Assembly (NCBI RefSeq): GCF_014203155.1 | Contig: NZ_JACHIK010000019.1 | Coordinates: 1 to 64,000, forward strand | Direction: 5' to 3' | Source of the DNA: Shinella fusca | Lineage (GTDB): Bacteria > Pseudomonadota > Alphaproteobacteria > Rhizobiales > Rhizobiaceae | Length of the DNA: 64,000 nucleotides | Shown: one piece after another, positions 57,150-64,000 of the stretch | Numbering within the stretch: position 1 is the first letter of the stretch | How the letters are laid out: each line of letters starts with the position of its first letter | The notes under the pieces: model-generated | What the model saw: the letters and a program-made list of their open reading frames with translations, nothing else | The model's database searches: none | What the model was told of the DNA's origin: nothing | Program-made: the position numbers and the translations under genes

Positions 57150-58253
57150 TCACGCCTCGATCGACACGTCCCCCATCGGCCGCGAGCAGCAGGCGAGGAT
57201 GTAGCCTTCGGCGATCTCGTCCTCCAGGATGCCGCCGTTGTGGTGCATCTCTACTTCGCCCGTCACCTTCAGCACCCGGCAGGTGCCGCACAGGCCGCCT
57301 TCGCAGGCCGCGCCGATGCGCACGCCCGCGGCGCGCGCGGTCTGCAGGATCGTCTGGCCGGGCGGGCACGGAGCGTCCTTGCCTGCCATGGTGAAGGTGA
57401 CGGTGGCGACCGCGTCGGCATCCACGGCCTGCTCGCCGGCGCCGGCCCGGATGGCGATCTCTTCCGGCGCGGGCGCGCTCGACGGCTGGAAGCTCTCCTC
57501 GTGGTAGCGCGCCATGTCGAAGCCGCAGACCTTCAGCATGTCGCGCACGCCGCGCATGAAGGGTTCCGGGCCGCAACAGAAGACCGTGCGCTCGCGGAAA
57601 TCGGGCGCGAGCAGCGAGAGCCGCGCCGCGTCGATCCGGCCGCGAAGGCCGTGCCAGCCGTCACGCGGATTCTGGCTCTCCACGACGAAGCCGAGCGTCA
57701 GGCTCGGCATCTGCGCGGCGAGGCATTCGAGCTCCGCCTTGAAAAGGAGGTCCTCCGGCTTGCGCGCGCAGGTGACGAAGGAGACGTCCGACTGCGGCGC
57801 GCAGTCCGCCATCCAGCGCGTCATCGACATCATCGGCGTGATGCCGGAGCCTGCCGAGACGAAGAGGTACTTTTCCGCCGGGTAGCGCACGAAGGAGAAG
57901 TCGCCGAGCGGGCCGAACGCCCGTAGCGTCATGCCCGGATGCAGGTTGTCGAACATCCAGCGCGTGCCGATGGAATTCTTCTGCGCCTTGACCGTCACCG
58001 CGACCGAGAAGGGGCGCGAGGGCGAGGAGGAGAGCGTATAGGTGCGCATGACCGGCTCGTCCTGCGACACCGGCAGCTCCAGGGTGACGAACTGGCCCGG
58101 CAGGTACCGGAACCAGTTCTTCTGATCGGAGCTGAACGTGAACGTCATCACGTCGGAAGTCTCCGCCGTGACCGCGATGCATTCCAGGAGGTTCTGGCGG
58201 TCGTGCCACGGGTTCAGTTCGTCGAAGTGGCGAAACGGGGTCGATATCGTCAT
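57150..58253 (-). CDS. gbcB: Glycine betaine demethylase reductase subunit GbcB
   Basis: This 367-residue electron-transfer protein has a ferredoxin-reductase FAD domain (about 20-115, with RTYTLSSSPS), an NAD(P) domain (about 120-255, LFVSAGSGITPMMS and CCGPEPFM) and a C-terminal plant-type 2Fe-2S domain. The cluster pattern reads CEGGLCGTC with a last Cys in ACCSRP. It passes electrons from NAD(P)H to the Rieske oxygenase GbcA. Its ATG lies one base after the gbcA stop. The gene pair should convert glycine betaine to dimethylglycine plus formaldehyde. Confidence 0.9.
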   Translation of the reverse strand: MTISTPFRHFDELNPWHDRQNLLECIAVTAETSDVMTFTFSSDQKNWFRYLPGQFVTLELPVSQDEPVMRTYTLSSSPSRPFSVAVTVKAQKNSIGTRWMFDNLHPGMTLRAFGPLGDFSFVRYPAEKYLFVSAGSGITPMMSMTRWMADCAPQSDVSFVTCARKPEDLLFKAELECLAAQMPSLTLGFVVESQNPRDGWHGLRGRIDAARLSLLAPDFRERTVFCCGPEPFMRGVRDMLKVCGFDMARYHEESFQPSSAPAPEEIAIRAGAGEQAVDADAVATVTFTMAGKDAPCPPGQTILQTARAAGVRIGAACEGGLCGTCRVLKVTGEVEMHHNGGILEDEIAEGYILACCSRPMGDVSIEA

Positions 58254-58254
58254 G

Positions 58255-59496
58255 TCAGGCCACCCGGGACATCGGCTTCTTGTCGCCCAGGCGGTCGATC
58301 ATGAAGTTCGTGTACCACTCGACGAACTGCATGACGCCGCCCTCGTCCTCGACCGAATAGGGGCCGGGCTGGTAGGCGGGCGAACGGATGCCGAAGGCGT
58401 TCTCCTCGACGATCCGGCGGTCCTGGTCGTTGGTCTCGGTCCACACATGGGTGAGCTCGTCGAGGCGGTAGTCGACACCCTCGACGGCATTCTTGGCGAC
58501 CAGCCACTTCGTCGTGACCTGGGTGAGCTCCGGGCCGAGCGGCAGCACGCGGAAGGTGATGGCGTGGTCGGCCAGCACATGGTTCCACGTCGTCGGATAG
58601 TGGAAGAGGAGAAGCGTGCCGATGCCGCTTTCCAGGACATCGCTCGACAGCGGCCGCTGCACGGCGGGCGCGCCGGACATGGTGTAGCTCTCCGCATCCT
58701 GGATCAGCGGCATGCGCGCGGCGCGGAACTGGCCGGTCGGCGACATGCGGAATTCGCTCGCAAGGCCCGCCGCCTCGCACTTTTCCCAATGCGCGGCGAT
58801 GACCGGATCGTCCTTGGCGCCCTGCACGCCCGTGGCGCTCGGAGCCTCGGGATAGGTGCGGCAGAGCTCGGGATGGTTGGCCGCGCAATGGTAGCACTCG
58901 CGGTTGTTCTCCCAGACGAGCTTCCAGTTGCCCTTCTCCACGATGGTGCTCTCGAAGGCGACCTTCGTCTCGCCGAGGCGGTGGCGGGCAAGATAGGGCT
59001 CGACCAGGCTGCGGAAGGCGGAAAAGTCCGGCGCCTCCTCGGCAAGGCAGATGAAGATGTAGCCGCCGACCGTCTCGCAATGGATCGGCTTCAGGCCGTG
59101 CTGCGCCTTGTCGAAATCCTCCGCCATGTGGCGGGCGAAGAGCAGCGAGCCGTCGAGCTCGTAGGTCCACTGGTGGTAGGGACAGACGAGCTTGGCCGAC
59201 GTGCCCTTGTGCTGCGTGCACACGCGCGAGCCGCGGTGGCGGCAGGAATTGTGCAGCGCGCGGACGGTGCCGGAACGGTCGCGGGTGACGACGACGGGAT
59301 AATCGCCGACCTGCACGGTGAAATAGTTGCCCGCCTTCGGGATCTCGCAGTCGTGGCCGATGAACAGCCAGTCGCGATACCAGATCGTCTCCAGGTCGAG
59401 CCTGTAGTGGTCGGGGTCGATGTAGAAGGCCTGCTCGAGGCTGTGGCCCTCGCGCCGGGTCTTGAGCTTGCGGAGCACGTCGCTGCGAATGTCCAT
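58255..59496 (-). CDS. gbcA: Glycine betaine demethylase, Rieske oxygenase subunit GbcA
   Basis: The 413-residue oxygenase has the Rieske 2Fe-2S ligands Cys85-x-His87 and Cys105-x2-His108 and then a catalytic domain with the NNRECYHCAANHPELC segment, which supplies the mononuclear iron ligands. Length and adjacency to a hybrid reductase match GbcAB. It takes one methyl group off glycine betaine with O2. The ATG at 59496 has GAGGATCC as ribosome site. A cobalamin riboswitch lies 118 bp upstream on the same strand, which is unexpected for this enzyme. Related quaternary-amine oxygenases (stachydrine, carnitine) are the alternative identity. Confidence 0.9.
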   Translation of the reverse strand: MDIRSDVLRKLKTRREGHSLEQAFYIDPDHYRLDLETIWYRDWLFIGHDCEIPKAGNYFTVQVGDYPVVVTRDRSGTVRALHNSCRHRGSRVCTQHKGTSAKLVCPYHQWTYELDGSLLFARHMAEDFDKAQHGLKPIHCETVGGYIFICLAEEAPDFSAFRSLVEPYLARHRLGETKVAFESTIVEKGNWKLVWENNRECYHCAANHPELCRTYPEAPSATGVQGAKDDPVIAAHWEKCEAAGLASEFRMSPTGQFRAARMPLIQDAESYTMSGAPAVQRPLSSDVLESGIGTLLLFHYPTTWNHVLADHAITFRVLPLGPELTQVTTKWLVAKNAVEGVDYRLDELTHVWTETNDQDRRIVEENAFGIRSPAYQPGPYSVEDEGGVMQFVEWYTNFMIDRLGDKKPMSRVA

Positions 59497-59614
59497 GGCG
59501 GATCCTCAGATATCCAGATTTGCTGAGGCGCACGGAGGAGACGGCATCCGGGCGGCAGGCCGCACGGTTTGCACGCTTCCCGGCCGCCCGCCGCAGCCAG
59601 TCACGATCGATGCT

Positions 59615-59785
59615 CCAGGCTGGTTTCCGGGCTGAGGAGTGTCCCTTGAGGACCGGCGCAGCGCCTTCCCGGACATCTCGTCCAGTGGCCTCTGCTGCAC
59701 CTTGCTCCAACACCGTTGCGGGGGCAGCGCCGGATTTCAACCGGCTTCCCAATTCTCCGCTTCCTTGGGGGAAGCAGCACCTTGA
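59615..59785 (-). ncRNA. Cobalamin (adenosylcobalamin/B12) riboswitch upstream of gbcA
   Basis: Read on the minus strand this stretch shows the cobalamin aptamer plan in order. There is an AGGTGCT start (about 59776-59782), the GGGAAGCCGGTTGAAATCCGG stem region, the B12-box core GCTGCCCCCGCAACGGT, then GGCCACTG, GGGAAGGC, and a closing CCGGAAACCAGCCTGG strand. The last part ends at 59615, leaving 118 bp to the gbcA start. A GC-rich inverted repeat (around 59540-59590) in that leader could be the expression platform. B12 riboswitches normally shut off B12 synthesis, uptake or B12-independent enzymes when B12 is present. Confidence 0.92.
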
Positions 59786-60094
59786 GCGTTCTTATCTAAG
59801 CGCAAGTCCGGCCGCCCGACATTCCGGAAAACGACATACCGTTCCAAGTTGACGACAGGGGAAAAGAGGAAATTCTGCAATGATGGTATAAATAATACAA
59901 TAGGAACAATGGTTTGATAAAAGACGCCCAACGGAAAGTCTGCGCAGCCCGCCTGAAGCGGCGGTTCTCATGCCTTTGTCATATTGCGACCTTGCCGACC
60001 CCGCGCGAAGAAGCGGGAGGTGCACGGAAAGGAATGTTTAACGGCGTTTGCTTAAACTTCGACGCATCAGGGCACGAGGATAAGGTCCGGTCAG
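59786..60094. promoter_or_regulatory. Divergent upstream region of gbcAB leader and DUF6656-like gene
   Basis: Between the riboswitch and the next plus-strand gene lie about 310 bp. An AT-rich island at about 59870-59930 is unusual in this GC-rich window and probably holds promoters for one or both directions; a TTGACG lies at 59849-59854 on the plus strand. No exact box pair is claimed, and no further gene was found. Confidence 0.5.
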
Positions 60095-60700
60095 GTGCAG
60101 CAGACGAAGTTCCGATATTACGACGCCGTCGCCTACAAGCGCACCAACCAGCCGAAAGCCGCAGCCCATACGGAGTTCCTGCGCACCGGCCGCATCGACC
60201 GCAGCCCGACCTGGAGCCCCAGCGAGAAGCGCTACCTCACCTATCAGGAGGTCGCCGAGCGTACGGGCCGCAAGCTGGAGCGGGCCGGCAGCATCACCCA
60301 TGAGCGCATCAACGGCTTCCACCATTCCATCCAGTTCCCCAGGCTGATCTTTCACCGCACGCTCGCCCAGACGCCGCATCTCGGCTATTGCCACATCACG
60401 GTGGCCAATTCGCGCTTCGCCGAGTTCGAGAATGTGCAATGGGCCTTCTACATGGCCAATTTCCTCGCCGAGATCGGCGAGGGGGAGCAGTTCTTCGCCG
60501 GCATCTCGACGAAGCCGGGCCGCATGTATTTCGCCGTCGCCATCGCGCCGACCGAGGAGGAAGGGCGCCTGACGATCGACCGCAAGGTGCGCGGCAACGG
60601 CGTGATCTTCCGCACCGACGACCCGAAGCTCGCCATGAAGAACGTGCTGATGCTCGGCACGCGCAACGAGGCGCTGCGCAAGATCATCAGCGCGCTCTGA
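60095..60700 (+). CDS. DUF6656-like hypothetical protein
   Basis: This 201-residue soluble protein starts with GTG (MQQTKFRYYDAVAYKR) and contains an RYLTYQEVAERTGRKL segment and a long conserved-looking middle part (GFHHSIQFPRLIFHRTLAQTPHLGYCHITVAN). It resembles a rhizobial family carried in databases as DUF6656; this naming is from memory of the sequence pattern. No catalytic motif is evident. It is divergent from the gbcAB leader. Confidence 0.7.
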   Translation: MQQTKFRYYDAVAYKRTNQPKAAAHTEFLRTGRIDRSPTWSPSEKRYLTYQEVAERTGRKLERAGSITHERINGFHHSIQFPRLIFHRTLAQTPHLGYCHITVANSRFAEFENVQWAFYMANFLAEIGEGEQFFAGISTKPGRMYFAVAIAPTEEEGRLTIDRKVRGNGVIFRTDDPKLAMKNVLMLGTRNEALRKIISAL

Positions 60701-61762
60701 TCAGGACGCCCTGTAGATCATCCATTCCTTGCCGGCCGGCACCTCGTCGCCGCGGCCGTAGACGACGATCTGGTCGCCGCCGGCCCCCTTGGCCTCCATC
60801 AGCGCCCGCTCGCAGGCGGCCGAAAGGTCGAAGGCGCTGTCTGCCCTGTCCGACATGCAGGCGCCCGCCGAGAGCGTCAGGTGCCCGAGATTGCGGCCGG
60901 TGCGCGGATCGCGCAGCGCGACCGTCTGGAAGGCGGCGCGCAGGAGATCGACAAGCCGCGTCACCTCGCTCTCTTCCGCCGTGTGGAACAGGAAGCCGAA
61001 GCGCAGCCCGTCGAAGCGCACGGCAAGCGCGCTTGATGGAAACGCCTGGCGGATGAGGTTGCCGTAGAAGGTGACGAGATGGTCCGACAGGGCCTCGATC
61101 TGGCCGGGCGAGAAGCGCCGCTCCGCATCCACCTCGGCGATGACGACGCCGCAGAGCATCGGCAGTTCCGCATTGGCATAGACGCGGGCGAGCGCCTTGT
61201 TGAAGGCGCGGCGGTTGCCGAGCTTCGTCGGCGGATCGACGAACTTCATCGCCTCGAATTCCGCCATCTCCTTCTGGATGCCGTCCATGACGGCCGATTG
61301 CGCGGCCACCTTCTCGGCCATCTCGGCCGTGTGGGTGACGCGCAGCTCCGTCGCGCGCTGCAGGGCTTCGAGCGAGCTGCCGAGCGCGCCCTCGTCGCCG
61401 GCGGCATTGCGGATGACCTGCGAGGCCTCGCCGATCAGGCGGCCGTAGTCGGTGAGCGAGGAGCGCTCCTGGGTGAGCAGGTCCATGAAATTGCTCATCT
61501 CGCTGCTGATGGCGCCGGCCGAGCGCTGCAGCACGCTCGCCTCGTGCTGGTGGGGCAGGTACTTGCGGCCGAGCTCGTCAAGCGCGGCCTGCGTCTTGTA
61601 CTTGCCGAGCGCGATGAAGTCGCGCACGAGATCGGGATTGCAGCCGGCATAGGCCTCGTAGACCAGCTCGTAATTACGCGGCAGGCCGTCGATGCCCATC
61701 TGCCTCATGGCCGTCGCAACGCGGAGCGCGATGTCTGTCGTCGAGGATTTCTTGTTCGCCAT
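60701..61762 (-). CDS. Degenerate GGDEF-domain protein
   Basis: The 353-residue cytoplasmic protein has an N-terminal helical half (about 1-170, with coiled-coil-like stretches) and a C-terminal GGDEF fold beginning at DPPTKLGNRRAFNKAL (about 176-191). The signature that should read GGDEF is DGLRF (251-255), so the cyclase site is lost. It may be a c-di-GMP or GTP sensor, a partner for other cyclases, or simply decayed. No RxxD inhibitory site was seen. It does not overlap its neighbours. Confidence 0.88.
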   Translation of the reverse strand: MANKKSSTTDIALRVATAMRQMGIDGLPRNYELVYEAYAGCNPDLVRDFIALGKYKTQAALDELGRKYLPHQHEASVLQRSAGAISSEMSNFMDLLTQERSSLTDYGRLIGEASQVIRNAAGDEGALGSSLEALQRATELRVTHTAEMAEKVAAQSAVMDGIQKEMAEFEAMKFVDPPTKLGNRRAFNKALARVYANAELPMLCGVVIAEVDAERRFSPGQIEALSDHLVTFYGNLIRQAFPSSALAVRFDGLRFGFLFHTAEESEVTRLVDLLRAAFQTVALRDPRTGRNLGHLTLSAGACMSDRADSAFDLSAACERALMEAKGAGGDQIVVYGRGDEVPAGKEWMIYRAS

Positions 61763-61913
61763 CTCGGGAAACCTGCCTTCGGATTTTCCCGAGCCATAGC
61801 AGCCGCCGCTTTCGGCCGCTCTAATCCGGTCGGTCGCATTTTAGGCAATCGCTCAAGCCTTGGCATTTTCCGCCAAAGGGCTGTAAAGAGACGCCAGACG
61901 AAGGACGAACGGC

Positions 61914-62888
61914 ATGGCAGACATCGTGGATACGCGGACGGACCCTGAGGCGGCGCTGGCGCGCGCCACGGAGGCGCTCGGCCGCGGCGTGCCGGTCGCC
62001 ATTCCCACCGAGACGGTCTACGGTCTTTCCGCCGACGCCACCAATCCGCAGGCGATCGCCCGCATCTACGAGATGAAGGGCCGGCCGCGCTTCAACCCGC
62101 TGATATGCCACATGGCGGACCTTGCCATGGCGGAGCGGCACGCCGTCTTCGACCCGCTCTCGCGCAAGATCGCCGAGGCCTTCTGGCCTGGGCCCTTGAC
62201 GCTGGTGCTGCCGATCCGGGCCGAAAGCGCCATCCACCCGCTGGCGCGTGCCGGGCTCGACACGGTCGGCGTGCGCGTGCCCACCGGCTTTGCAAGCCGG
62301 CTGCTGTCCGCCTTCGGCCGGCCGCTGGCAGCGCCCAGCGCCAACACGTCCGGGCGCATCAGCCCCACCACCGCCCGCCATGTCGCGGACGATTTCGGCG
62401 ACCGGCTGGAACTGGTGCTCGATGCCGGCCCGGCCGTCGTCGGGCTCGAATCGACCATCCTGCGCGTCGAGGGCGAGACGATCCGCCTGCTGCGGCCGGG
62501 CGGCCTCGACCTTGAAGCCGTCGAACGCCTGACGGGCCGGCCCGTCATCCGCAACGAGAAGGCGGGCGCCGCCATCGAGGCGCCCGGCATGCTCGCCTCG
62601 CACTATGCGCCCGACGCCCCGGTGCGGCTGGAGGCGCGGGACGTGCGCCCCGGCGAGGTGCTGATCCGCTTCGGCGGTGCGGCGCTGCCCGGCGAGAGGG
62701 ACGCCGCGCTGGTGCTCGACCTCAGCCCTGCCGGCGACCTTGCCGAGGCCGCGGCCAATCTCTTCGGCTACATGAAACGGGCCGACGCCCTGGGCGCCGC
62801 CTCCATCGCCTTTTCGCCCATCCCGGCCGTGGGCCTCGGCGAAGCGATCAACGACCGCCTGCAACGCGCCGCCGCCCCGCGCGGCTGA
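61914..62888 (+). CDS. sua5: L-threonylcarbamoyladenylate synthase, Sua5 type
   Basis: This 324-residue enzyme makes threonylcarbamoyl-AMP for the t6A modification of tRNAs that read ANN codons. The YrdC domain has PTETVYGL (31-38), KGRPRFNPL (55-63) and PSANTSGRISPT, and the C-terminal Sua5 domain follows at about 215-324 with APGMLASHYAPDAPV as linker. The longer Sua5 form rather than the short TsaC form is thus present. It lies 11 bp before an FAD-linked oxidase gene on the same strand. Confidence 0.94.
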   Translation: MADIVDTRTDPEAALARATEALGRGVPVAIPTETVYGLSADATNPQAIARIYEMKGRPRFNPLICHMADLAMAERHAVFDPLSRKIAEAFWPGPLTLVLPIRAESAIHPLARAGLDTVGVRVPTGFASRLLSAFGRPLAAPSANTSGRISPTTARHVADDFGDRLELVLDAGPAVVGLESTILRVEGETIRLLRPGGLDLEAVERLTGRPVIRNEKAGAAIEAPGMLASHYAPDAPVRLEARDVRPGEVLIRFGGAALPGERDAALVLDLSPAGDLAEAAANLFGYMKRADALGAASIAFSPIPAVGLGEAINDRLQRAAAPRG

Positions 62889-62899
62889 AAGGTAAAGCC

Positions 62900-64000
62900 A
62901 TGGTCCAGGCGACGCTTTCCCCCGATCTCATCGCCCGCTTTTGCGCGATCACCGGCCCCGCCCATGCGCTGACCGAAGCGCAGGACATTGCGCCCTACCT
63001 CGTCGAAAGCCGCGGGCTCTACCACGGCACCTCGCCGCTGGTGCTGCGGCCGGGCTCCGTCGAGGAGGTCTCGAAGATCCTCGCGCTCGCCACCGAGACG
63101 CACACCGCCATCGTGCCGCAGGGCGGCAATACCGGCCATGTCGGCGGCAGCGTGCCGCGCGAGGGGGCGATGGACGCCGTGCTCTCGCTCTCGCGCCTCA
63201 ACCGCATCCGCGACGTCGATCCGGTCGGCAACGTGATCGTCGCGGACGGCGGCTGCGTGCTCGCCGATATCCAGGCGGCGGCCGAGAATGTCGGGCGGCT
63301 GTTTCCGCTCTCGCTGGGCTCGGAAGGCTCCTGCCAGATCGGCGGCAACCTTTCCACCAATGCCGGCGGCACCGCGGTGCTCTCCTACGGCAACATGCGC
63401 CATCTCTGCCTCGGCCTCGAAGTCGTGCTGCCGACGGGCGAGGTATGGAACGGCCTCAGGCGCCTCAAGAAGGACAATACGGGCTATGATCTGCGCGACC
63501 TCTTCATCGGCGCGGAAGGCACGCTCGGCGTCATCACCGGCGCGGTGCTGAAGCTCTTTCCGCAGCCGCTCGGCCACGAGGTGGCCTTTGCCGGCCTGAA
63601 ATCGGTGAAGGACGCGCTCGCCCTCTTCGAGCGTGCGTCGAGCCGCTGCGGCCCGGCGCTCACCGGCTTCGAGCTGATGCCGCGCCTCGGCGTCGATTTC
63701 ACCACGCGCCACATTCCGGGCGTGCGCGATCCGCTCGCCACCCGACACGACTGGTACGTGCTGATCGACATCTCCACCTCGGACGCGGCCGACACGGCGG
63801 CGCGCATGATGGAGGCCGTGCTTGCGGAAGGCATGGAGGCGGGCCTCATCGAGAACGCCGTGATCGCCGCGAGCGAGGAGCAGCGCAAGGCCCTCTGGCA
63901 CATGCGCGAGAGCATGTCGCCGGCGCAGAAGCCGGAGGGCGGCTCGATCAAGCACGACGTCTCCGTGCCGGTCTCGGCCATTCCCGATTTCATGGCGAAG
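62900..64000 (+). CDS. FAD-linked oxidase, D-2-hydroxyacid (hydroxyglutarate) dehydrogenase-like, truncated by window end
   Basis: The frame from the ATG at 62900 stays open to the last base, giving 367 codons of what is usually a protein of about 470 residues. It has the PCMH-type FAD-binding segment VPQGGNTGHVGGSVP and the SLGSEGSCQIGGNLSTNAGG motif, and the FAD-oxidase C-terminal domain starts at about residue 215 (GAEGTLGVITGAVLKLFPQP). These fit D-2-hydroxyglutarate/D-lactate dehydrogenases. A GGTAAAG sequence precedes the start. The end of the gene lies outside the window. Confidence 0.92.
   Translation, partial: MVQATLSPDLIARFCAITGPAHALTEAQDIAPYLVESRGLYHGTSPLVLRPGSVEEVSKILALATETHTAIVPQGGNTGHVGGSVPREGAMDAVLSLSRLNRIRDVDPVGNVIVADGGCVLADIQAAAENVGRLFPLSLGSEGSCQIGGNLSTNAGGTAVLSYGNMRHLCLGLEVVLPTGEVWNGLRRLKKDNTGYDLRDLFIGAEGTLGVITGAVLKLFPQPLGHEVAFAGLKSVKDALALFERASSRCGPALTGFELMPRLGVDFTTRHIPGVRDPLATRHDWYVLIDISTSDAADTAARMMEAVLAEGMEAGLIENAVIAASEEQRKALWHMRESMSPAQKPEGGSIKHDVSVPVSAIPDFMAK

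Overview
The window is GC-rich DNA from an alphaproteobacterium of the Rhizobiales, most likely Rhizobiaceae (an Ensifer, Shinella or Rhizobium relative; the genus cannot be fixed from sequence reading alone). The reasons are the density of ABC transporters, the Mur-type boxes in front of sitABCD, an HPE1-like secreted protein, gbcAB, a PraR/PhrR-type regulator, a stand-alone gltX/lysS pair and several families of short rhizobial palindromic repeats in the gaps. No prophage, insertion sequence, CRISPR array, tRNA or rRNA gene was seen. Coding density is high and genes sit on both strands.

Layout. 1-2600: Bax-inhibitor-like membrane protein, an ECF sigma/anti-sigma pair and a 74-residue small protein. 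2697-7119: a five-gene minus-strand unit (XRE regulator, SARP/TPR regulator, a 79-residue peptide ending in two tandem VSGGFMD units, a YcaO protein and a TfuA protein). This looks like an undescribed YcaO-TfuA peptide-modification (RiPP-like) system and is the most novel item here. 7247-9565: polar amino-acid ABC importer. 9832-15149: peptide ABC importer with a fused double ATPase, followed by a CofD/YvcK-like protein and, convergently, a CHASE-PAS-GGDEF-EAL protein. 19187-22986: Yeh-type (osmF yehY yehX yehW) osmolyte importer. 22983-24964: Dabb protein and GMC oxidoreductase.

25194-31658: a CUT1 sugar importer operon with a dehydrogenase, controlled by a divergent LacI regulator with two visible operators. 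31853-39309: a second LacI regulon. It combines a Gfo/Idh/MocA oxidoreductase, CoA-transferase, enoyl-CoA hydratase and aldehyde dehydrogenase with a divergent DUF993 aldolase-like gene, and has matching palindromes on both sides of the divergent promoter; it is probably a catabolic route of unknown substrate. 39388-42441: ung, nucleoside hydrolase, DadA-like oxidase. 42547-46014: sitABCD manganese importer with two Mur-like boxes.

46223-56841 is mostly housekeeping: glyS, DUF523, HPE1-like protein, purD, SLC13 transporter, gltX and lysS. 57150-59785: glycine-betaine demethylase gbcAB, preceded on the same strand by a clear cobalamin riboswitch, an unexpected pairing that links betaine breakdown to vitamin B12 status. 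60095-64000: DUF6656-like protein, a degenerate GGDEF protein, a Sua5-type tRNA modification enzyme and a truncated FAD-linked oxidase that runs off the window end.
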